Assembly (NCBI GenBank): GCA_026419775.2
Contig: JAOPGA020000879.1
Span: 41,883 to 105,882 of the forward strand
Direction: 5' to 3'
Source of the DNA: Acrasis kona
Lineage: Eukaryota; Heterolobosea; Eutetramitea; Acrasida; Acrasidae
Length of the DNA stretch: 64,000 bases
Shown here: piece by piece, positions 56,335 to 64,000 of the stretch
Layout: the number at the start of each line of letters is the position of its first letter
Position numbering within the stretch: position 1 is the stretch's first letter
Program-made: the position numbers and the translations under genes
Notes under the pieces: generated by a model
Seen by the model: only the letters and a program-made list of their open reading frames with translations
Told to the model about the DNA's origin: nothing
Database searches by the model: none

Positions 56335-56406
56335 GCCGGCATAGCACAGAGGTAGTGCAATTCATTCGTAATGAATAGGTCCCGAGTTCGATCCTCGGTG
56401 GCGGCT
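56335..56406 (+). tRNA. tRNA-Thr(CGT)
   Basis: 72 nt, cloverleaf complete: acceptor GCCGGCA/TGGCGGC (one G-G mismatch at position 5:68), D arm GCAC/GTGC with loop AGAGGTA, anticodon stem ATTCA/TGAAT with loop TTCGTAA (anticodon CGT, reads ACG), variable loop AGGTC, T stem CCGAG/CTCGG with normal 7-nt loop TTCGATC, discriminator T. No intron. It ends 92 bp before the convergent stop of the tryptophanyl-tRNA synthetase. Confidence 0.92.
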
Positions 56407-56412
56407 GATCTA

Positions 56413-56421
56413 TTTTTTTTT
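56413..56421 (+). terminator. RNA polymerase III terminator of tRNA-Thr
   Basis: A nine-T run begins 7 bases after the tRNA end, the standard polymerase III termination signal. Confidence 0.8.
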
Positions 56422-56498
56422 GTCGAACCATTTTCCATTTACTTCAACAGCAAGCAGCAAAAAACCCAAGTCAGAATTGTGTTATCATATAATATTGT

Positions 56499-57898
56499 TT
56501 ATTGTTTATTAGTTTGTGTGGCTGGCTCTAATGGTTTGACTGGTGTAGGTTTTGACTCCTTTGGTACCAAGTGGTCCATTGCTCTAGGTGTCATGAACTT
56601 CTTGACCATCTCGTCAGTAACGAGTGCTCTTCTTTCCTGGTGTTGCTTCACAATCTTTTGTAAAACCTCAATCAAAATCTTTTTAATCTCTCCGGTCAAC
56701 ATCTTGCCGGTAGAGTAAGCAACACGGATGCGTTCCAACTCCTCGTCGTCTTCCATGAAGAATGTAAGATAAAGATAAGAAACATCAACTTCAAGGTTAG
56801 CACCCAATTCTTCTTGTAACTCTTTTGTAGTTTGACCACCACTGAAAGCATGTTTATTAATTTTATCTTTGATTTGTTTTGGAGTGTCGGTTAAGAATAC
56901 ACCACTGTTTGGATCACTACTGCTCATCTTGGTCCTGCTACCTTGTAATGCTGGGAAGAACTTACTGTGCAACAATGCAGGTTTTTGGAATTGAAGACGG
57001 GGCGCAACATCACGTGTCATTCTAAAGTAAGGATCCTGGTCAATTGCACAAGGAATTAAACAGAAAATGTCAGCTTTGGTGCTCTCATTGTCGGCTACAT
57101 TGTTTTGAACCTTTGACTTCTTCTTTGAACTCTTTTGTTGACCTGCTTCCTTTTGTTTCCTCTCCAAGTCCTTCTTTTCGTATTCTGCGAAAATGTGAGG
57201 GAATGAACTATAGAAACTGGGGGCTGCTTGGATGGCGGGGAATGAATATTTACCAATGTTGTCCTCTTTTCTGAAACCAAAGATACCAATTGCTTGACTT
57301 GCGGTGGTTGCCTTCTCAATCTTTAATATGGTTGGATACAGGTGGCCAATGTAGTCAAGATCAGAAAAGATGAAGGTGTTATCCTCATTGAAGCCACACG
57401 CGATGATGTCCTTGATGTTTTCAATTGCCATCTTTCTGACTTCTTCAAGGGATAGATTCTTCCATAAGAATTTTTCATCGTCGGTGATTTGAATCACTAG
57501 TGGGACGTTAAATGCCTCTTGTAAGTACTTCGTAAACATGAAGGGCACAAGGTGACCAAGATGCATAGAATCACTTGATGGACCTCTACCAGTGTATAGG
57601 TAGAATGGTCTGCCAACTTCGTAGGCGTCAAGAAGTTGGTTTACATCTCTGTGGGAGTAGAATATTTTTCTTTTGAGGAAGTGATGAGCTCCCTTGTCTT
57701 TTAAAATAAATAAAAAAGAATTCTACAAAACTTACTTGTGACTTTTGCGATTCTCTCTAATAGTTCTGGTTCAATGAGTGCGGAACCAAAGTCGTTCACC
57801 AACTTGTCGTAATTAACTTCTCCAGAAACTGTCCATGGAGTTACATTTGGTTCTTCGGTTTGATTGGTGCTGGGCTGTTCTGGGGCGTCCGAACTCAT
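56499..57898 (-). CDS. wars1: Cytosolic tryptophanyl-tRNA synthetase
   Basis: Two exons (intron 57698-57735) give 453 residues of class I synthetase. Motifs: [40 protein letters not shown] (HIGH-type), [30 protein letters not shown] and [18 protein letters not shown] (KMSKS-type). The N-terminal [16 protein letters not shown] is the archaeal/eukaryotic WARS1 signature, so this is the cytosolic rather than the bacterial-type mitochondrial enzyme. A Lys-rich insert ([18 protein letters not shown]) sits in the middle loop. The C-terminus is Pro/Thr-rich. Confidence 0.95.
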
Positions 57899-58095
57899 GT
57901 TGTGTGGGTTGTGTGTTATCTTGTAAAACTATTGTTTCCTTTAATTGAGCTTAGAATACATTCCCTCACACGCACACCTTCAATTGAACAATTGTAGGTA
58001 CACATAGTTTATAATAAAAGTTTAAGAACGATGTTAATATATACAAGGAGAATATACTAGACAGAATTCTACATTAATTTGTTTATTTCAAATCA

Positions 58096-58989
58096 TCACA
58101 CAACAATGTTATAAATGTCTTTTCTTCTGTGCTTCAGCGATGGTAAATCCCTTCTAACTATATCTTGCCTTTCCAAATTAAGGTCTACTATTTGAATATC
58201 ATCGACAGTCTGATTCATGTCGCACAATATCTCTCCCCAAGGATCTACCACCAAAGAGTGACCATACGTTGTTCTCTTCTCATTGTGACGCCCATAAGTT
58301 GCGGCTGCAATAACGAAGCATTGGTTTTCTATAGCTCTACTACGGAGAAGAACTTCCCAGTGAGCTTGTCCAGTGGGGACAGTGAAAGCTGCTGGAATTA
58401 ACAGTACTTTTGCACCCAAGTTAACAGACATGTGACAATATAACTCAGGAAAACGGACGTCGTAACAAATGGAGACACCCAATGTACCAATTGGACTCTC
58501 GCAAGTTACAATACTATTACCAGGTAATGTATGTTCGCTCTCTAAGAGTTTTACAGACTTTTCTGGAATGTCTACATCAAACAAATGTAATTTTTTGTAA
58601 CTAGTTACAATCTCACCATTGTCGTTGACGATGATGTGTGTGTTGTAACCTCTGTTGTTTTCAACATCTTCTGGTCGCGATGATCTTTCTGGGAATCCAC
58701 CATAGCTAATCCATAGTTTATTGTCCAATGCCAAATTTTTGTACTTTCCGAAGAGTTCTCCATCTAGCGGTTCAGCATAGCCTTTAGTTTTACCATCTCC
58801 AATAAAGGCAAAACACTCTGGAAAAAATATCATCTTTACTTCTGGATCCACATTTTTTGCTTTTTCGACAAGCTTCTTCACAACATCAAAGTTTCTTTGC
58901 TTATCAGCTACTATATTAATAAACCTTTAAATCACTATAATACTGGTTGATGTAAGTTGGGCCAATGCAATCTTGCATATCCTTGACAT
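58096..58989 (-). CDS. nit1: Nit1-type amidase (nitrilase superfamily)
   Basis: Two exons. A 33-nt intron (58911-58943) joins MSRICKIALAQLTST to IADKQRNFDVVKKLVEKAK, giving 286 residues. Catalytic triad: Glu in FFPECFAFIG, Lys in YKKLHLFDVDIP, Cys in VSICYDVRFPELY. NQCFVIAAATYGRHNEKRTT and YGHSLVVDPWGEIL complete the Nit1 pattern. Nit1 enzymes hydrolyse deaminated glutathione, a metabolite-repair reaction. Starting at ATG 58989 the first strand matches homologues; a longer minus-strand frame with another start does not. Confidence 0.92.
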
Positions 58990-59063
58990 GGTTTCGGAGT
59001 CTACATCGGAGTAACGTCGGATTTTTATAGTGCATTACAACAGTCACAAATGAAACATTCATT

Positions 59064-60002
<939 letters not shown>

Positions 60003-60071
60003 TGTTAATTTTTGTAATCGACACAAACAAGCTAATGCAAAAAGTATTTATTTTTTTATTATGTACATAAC

Positions 60072-63000
60072 CTAACTTTGCTTTGTCCCCATCAAAGGAG
60101 ACAATTGTATTCTGATTTGTGTTTTTACAGGACTGTGATAGGAGGAAGCCGACATTGACCTCCGCTCTTGATGTCCAAAGGAGTGACTAGTGCTGGGTCT
60201 AGATCTCACAAAGGACCTATGCGTTGTCTTTTCTGAAGTTCCAGAATTCATGGTTCCAAATGTGGTTGTTAATCCATCGTAAACCCTCGCCTCTTTATCA
60301 TCTTCAAAATCAACGTCCAAATTGGTAATGTTTAATGGAACGGGAGAGGTTAATCTTGAATAATTCAAACCAACATGACTTTGTATATCATTAATGCGCC
60401 TGACCATTTGCAAAACCTTTAACCACCTCTTTTGACGTTCTGATTCCATCTTTTGCTTCTTGATTCTAATCAGAGAGATGACTTTGCGATCTCTTTTACT
60501 CAATTCTGGATCCATCTCCAAAGTAGATAAAAGAATATCAAGGGCGTTACTCAGCGTAACAATTTTATCATCAAGGCCTACATTCGGAATGTTCGGAGTG
60601 TTGAGTTGGTTCTTCAATTGTCTTTGGAAAGATTTTGGCGCGCTTTTGTGGTTGATAAAATCTTCTTGGTCGATGATCATGGTAGGAGTGTGGGCCGACA
60701 TTATGGAAGAAGAAGAAGGAGAACTAGAAGAAGATTGTTTAAAAGAAGAAGGAACAGACAACACATTATTGTTATATTGAGACGAGAAGATCAATGCATC
60801 TTCCTCATGATTCACCCAATGCAAATCATCATTTTTATCTACAGGCGTCTTTGCCGTATTCTGTATCAAACGTTGTTGTGCAATCTTTGCACGTAACTCT
60901 CTAGTATTGTCATCCTCTTCTTCATCCTCCTCCACATCACTAACAGTCAATTCCATTAAGAACTTGTCACTTATCAAATCCATCTTTTCTTCCGCAACAT
61001 TCAAAGATGTTGATTTGAAGTCACTCACGACCGATTGTTGATTCGAAAGTTCCAATTTGTCCTTTTGACGTAACCTCTCGATTTGTTTCTTGTACATTTC
61101 CTTCGCAGAGTGTCTATTATCAATCATTTGAGATTGCTTCGCAGAGGATCGAACCGGTGTCTTTGCAGAATTTGGAGAGGATGCACTACCACTATTACTG
61201 TTCATATTCATCGTTATTGTGGTGGTATTGATTTCTGGTAATTGATGATCTTGAGTGATTTGATTTTTAGATGATGCAGAATTGGAAATTTGATTTTTTT
61301 TAAGAGGATGTAATTTGGTAAGTAAGTGATTCCAAGACGAAAACTTATCGAGTACTTTATCTTCTTGTGATTCTGCTTGCTTGACCGCATCTTGAATCTT
61401 GATGATGGTTTCCAAATCGTGATGATTCAAAACTAGATTCTTGTTCGTGTTCGAAGGAATAGGAGAAGGAGATGATGGAGAAGAAGAAGATTGATCGAAT
61501 TTCTCGTTCGATAATGGCGATGACGAAATTTCGATCGAATGAGGTACCGATGCATTCTCTGCATTACTTATGCTCTGATGTTGACTCGAATGATGATGAT
61601 GCTTTTCGAAATGTTGATTCGTGGTCGTCTTCTTCTTCTTTTCGAATTCCTTATTCAACAATTCCACCTTTCGTTCCATTTCATAATCATTATCGACCTT
61701 GATATCCAATAAAGCTTTTGTTTGAAAATGTTTTTGACGTTGCATGGCCAGTAAGGTATTGACCGCACTGTTCTTTCTGGATTGATGACCGCCACTACCG
61801 ATGCCATCCCAATCACCATCGCCCCTCGAGACGCCAGACAGATTGGGACTATTTGGCGAATTTCTAATTTTTTTCATCTTTTGTCGATCTCTCCATAATT
61901 GATCTCCCAAAATCTTTACTTCTTCTCTCAGGGCACCAATCACTCTTTCGTTACTCTGTATGGTATCTTTGGCAGCTTCCAATTGAAAGTGAGTGGTCTC
62001 TGCTTTCTTTTTTAATTGAGTGTTCATGATTTCGGATTTGCGAATTTGAATCAAGTGCGTTTTTTCTTTTTGACGCAGCTCTCTATTCATTTTCATGTTG
62101 GTGATTAATTTTTTATTAAGCTGCTTTACTCTGTTCTCCATGGTTAATATCTTGGCGGCTTGATTTTTACAGAGCACGGTTAGTTCCGATAACTTTACTT
62201 GTTGAATGGAACGTTTGTGCTCTACTTGAGCCTTTGCGTTGATTTCGTCGATGAGATTGATCGTTTTCAGGTGATTGAGCTCTGGATTGTTGTTGTTGTT
62301 GTGATTGGAGTGGTGGAAACGAGATGGCGAGTGGTTGGATGGCGAGGAAGAGTATCCGGCGGTGCTTTTACGACGTCTAATGTCGATCGGAGATGGTTTG
62401 TGCATGAAGGGCGAATTGAGGGGTATTTTGCCGTGAATGGCTTGTTGGAGATTGTGTATGATGAAATGACGAATTTGATCTTGTTGATCGGAATGCATTC
62501 CCATTCCTTCTAATTGAATTTGTTTTTCGATGAGTCTGATGGCCGTTCTATCTCTACTTTTTTCCATCTTTAATCGTTTTTCGTGATTGCTCATCAGCAA
62601 TTCGTCATCGCTCGATCCATCTTGATCGTCGTCGTCGTCGTCTTCGTCGTCGCTGCTATTTTCGTTATTTCTTCTTCTTCTTCTTCGACTCGGTGTCTTG
62701 ATGTTGGTCACTCCCGCGCTTACCAAATGATTCAAATAAGTGATTTGATCCCTTGCGATGCTTAATTCGTCTCTCAATTCTCTCAATTTATCTTTTTGTT
62801 TTCCGCGATCGTTTCTGAATTCTTCTTCTTGATGTTTTCTTTGATTTAACATGTCGAACAAACGTTTCTTCCATAGCAATAACTCTGCTTCTCTTTCGGC
62901 CTGTGCTTCTCTTTTTTGTCTTTCGAATTTTGCTTTGAGTTTGATTAACATCTTGGAAGTTCTGTTTCGTTCTTCTTCTAGTAATTCTGTGAATTGAGTT

Positions 63001-63995
63001 CCCATCGAATTACCGAGCGATGCGAGGATGGTTAATTCTTTACTTGCATGTTGAAGGGAATGTGGGGTTGATGATGGAATGTGGGAGATTGTGGATGGGG
63101 AGGATGTGGTTGGCGTTGATGTGGATTTTCGGTTGGCGAATTTTTGTAAAAGAGAGTGTTTGAGTTGATAAAAGTCAATGCTGTATTCTTCGCTTAGATT
63201 ACGTAGGGCTTCATTTAGTTTGTTGACTTGTTGGGTCATGCTTTGTGCTTCTTGTTCCAAATGTTTGATTTCGTTGGATTGTTTCGATAGACGTTCTCTG
63301 CATGCTTGTAGTAGCATGATCTCTCTTCGTTCCCATTGACGTTTAATGTCTTTGAAGATTTTTTCTTGTTTGTAGACTGAATTGGTGGAGGGGGTGCTCA
63401 TTTGTTTGTAGACTAGAAATTGTTGTTGAAGTACCTTGTTGACGATGGGTTTGATTTCTTCGTAGGGTAAATCTACAAAGGCTCTTACCGGAGATTCTTC
63501 GGTTTCTACCGTCTGTGATGGCTCTGTTGTGGTTGGGTCAGGATTGGTTTTTTTGCTGATGGTCAAGAACAGTACGTTCATGATGCGTTCCAAAGTTTCT
63601 CTAATGACTGCGAAAATGGATTTCGGTAGTTGAGCAACCTCGTCTTCTTGGTTTTGTTGGTCGTCATTGTTTAGGGAAATGTCTCCTGTAATGTTTCCTG
63701 TTAGAGCTGATGCAATGCTGAAGGCTGATTGTCTTATTTTTTGGATTGTCTTGACGCTAATGTTACCACCTTGTGCTGTGGGTTCAAGTATGTTTATGAA
63801 CGTTCTAATCTCTTCATCTATTGGATGCTTGGCTATAACTTTTTGCTCTTTCAAGGTCTCCCAGTTGATATTTTTGTAATCAGATATTGCTGAAATAAAA
63901 TCTTCAATTTGCATGGCTCTAAAAATTTCTCGTTGGGTTTGAATGTTGCTTAATTGGCCTAGTAGCTCCAAATCATTAATGGGCTCTTCAATCAT
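60072..63995 (-). CDS. Large coiled-coil protein, possibly 5' partial
   Basis: 1307 residues in one uninterrupted frame. The ATG at 63995 is 5 bases from the window edge, so upstream coding sequence is possible. Residues about 200-460 and 600-760 form long coiled coils rich in Glu, Lys, Arg and Gln (EEERNRTSKMLIKLKAKFER, KSEIMNTQLKKKAETTHFQL). Between them lie an Arg run (PSRRRRRRNNENSSDDED) and acidic and Ser-rich blocks, His/Ser/Asn tracts and many Ser-Pro sites. The C-terminus has MERQKRW-like helices and ends in a Ser/Arg region. It resembles ciliary or centrosomal scaffold proteins in architecture only; no family is recognised. Confidence 0.75.
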   Translation of the reverse strand: MIEEPINDLELLGQLSNIQTQREIFRAMQIEDFISAISDYKNINWETLKEQKVIAKHPIDEEIRTFINILEPTAQGGNISVKTIQKIRQSAFSIASALTGNITGDISLNNDDQQNQEDEVAQLPKSIFAVIRETLERIMNVLFLTISKKTNPDPTTTEPSQTVETEESPVRAFVDLPYEEIKPIVNKVLQQQFLVYKQMSTPSTNSVYKQEKIFKDIKRQWERREIMLLQACRERLSKQSNEIKHLEQEAQSMTQQVNKLNEALRNLSEEYSIDFYQLKHSLLQKFANRKSTSTPTTSSPSTISHIPSSTPHSLQHASKELTILASLGNSMGTQFTELLEEERNRTSKMLIKLKAKFERQKREAQAEREAELLLWKKRLFDMLNQRKHQEEEFRNDRGKQKDKLRELRDELSIARDQITYLNHLVSAGVTNIKTPSRRRRRRNNENSSDDEDDDDDDQDGSSDDELLMSNHEKRLKMEKSRDRTAIRLIEKQIQLEGMGMHSDQQDQIRHFIIHNLQQAIHGKIPLNSPFMHKPSPIDIRRRKSTAGYSSSPSNHSPSRFHHSNHNNNNNPELNHLKTINLIDEINAKAQVEHKRSIQQVKLSELTVLCKNQAAKILTMENRVKQLNKKLITNMKMNRELRQKEKTHLIQIRKSEIMNTQLKKKAETTHFQLEAAKDTIQSNERVIGALREEVKILGDQLWRDRQKMKKIRNSPNSPNLSGVSRGDGDWDGIGSGGHQSRKNSAVNTLLAMQRQKHFQTKALLDIKVDNDYEMERKVELLNKEFEKKKKTTTNQHFEKHHHHSSQHQSISNAENASVPHSIEISSSPLSNEKFDQSSSSPSSPSPIPSNTNKNLVLNHHDLETIIKIQDAVKQAESQEDKVLDKFSSWNHLLTKLHPLKKNQISNSASSKNQITQDHQLPEINTTTITMNMNSNSGSASSPNSAKTPVRSSAKQSQMIDNRHSAKEMYKKQIERLRQKDKLELSNQQSVVSDFKSTSLNVAEEKMDLISDKFLMELTVSDVEEDEEEDDNTRELRAKIAQQRLIQNTAKTPVDKNDDLHWVNHEEDALIFSSQYNNNVLSVPSSFKQSSSSSPSSSSIMSAHTPTMIIDQEDFINHKSAPKSFQRQLKNQLNTPNIPNVGLDDKIVTLSNALDILLSTLEMDPELSKRDRKVISLIRIKKQKMESERQKRWLKVLQMVRRINDIQSHVGLNYSRLTSPVPLNITNLDVDFEDDKEARVYDGLTTTFGTMNSGTSEKTTHRSFVRSRPSTSHSFGHQERRSMSASSYHSPVKTQIRIQLSPLMGTKQS

Positions 63996-64000
63996 GCGTT

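Overview
The window is nuclear DNA from a compact, AT-rich unicellular eukaryote read with the standard genetic code (TAA, TGA and TAG all end plausible genes). About half of the genes are split by very small spliceosomal introns of 32-52 nt, mostly 33-46 nt. Donors are GTAAG/GTATG/GTGAG-like, acceptors AG, and many introns carry a CTAAC/CTAAT-like branch motif about 8-15 nt before the acceptor. When these introns are removed, nearly every gene model closes to an exact multiple of three and joins conserved protein motifs, which is the main support for the exon coordinates. The gene set (dynactin, CCZ1, Integrator-like subunit, LKB1-like kinase, Tom40-like porin, METTL5, Qa-SNARE) marks a free-living protist with full endomembrane, cytoskeletal and mitochondrial systems. 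A heterolobosean-type amoeba or amoeboflagellate is my guess only. One N (18871) and two apparent one-base frameshifts (about 8045 and 11800-11804) look like draft-assembly flaws.

Layout. 1-1870: tail of a partial gene, then gene-poor DNA with a 49-bp tandem duplication and a decayed-looking ORF. 1871-5935 (+): WD40 protein, ATP10-like assembly factor, AP endonuclease. 5977-10802 (-): MFS transporter, dynactin p150-like coiled coil. 10838-16129 (+): RCC1-repeat protein, DHHC palmitoyltransferase, amino-acid transporter, LRR protein. 16134-17000 (-): prolyl 4-hydroxylase-like. 17439-19552 (+): tail-anchor-less Qa-SNARE, then a papain-fold candidate. 20468-20550 (-): tRNA-Gly(GCC) with a 12-nt insertion in its T loop. 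20826-25294: secreted Cys-rich protein, DUF2306-like membrane protein, Tom40-like porin and an LKB1-like kinase ending in a CaaX box. 25588-29022: Gln-rich nuclear protein, small unknown, GFA-family protein. 29129-35839 (-): membrane protein with a repetitive ectodomain, HEATR6-like protein, mitochondrial COX5B-like protein, small unknown. 36575-43291: zinc alcohol dehydrogenase, CCZ1, guanylate kinase, two unknowns. 43310-46345 (-): two unknown multi-exon genes. 46536-52088 (-): one 16-exon gene for a large receptor (type-I periplasmic-binding domain, about twelve kelch blades, Cys-rich stalk, three membrane spans). 52566-54474 (+): INTS14-like protein. 54505-56065 (-): two small unknowns and a four-span membrane protein. 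56335-56406 (+): tRNA-Thr(CGT). 56499-60002 (-): tryptophanyl-tRNA synthetase, Nit1-type amidase, METTL5-like rRNA methyltransferase with a GC-AG intron. 60072-63995 (-): a large coiled-coil protein reaching the right edge.

There are no operons, CRISPR arrays, insertion sequences or viral genes that I can support. Genes are packed tightly: convergent stops can be 4-10 bp apart and divergent start codons 26-35 bp apart. Shared themes are mitochondria (ATP10, Tom40, COX5B-like), vesicle fusion (CCZ1, SNARE, DHHC enzyme), translation and RNA (TrpRS, METTL5, INTS14-like, tRNAs) and signalling (LKB1-like kinase, receptor). The genes are otherwise unrelated neighbours.
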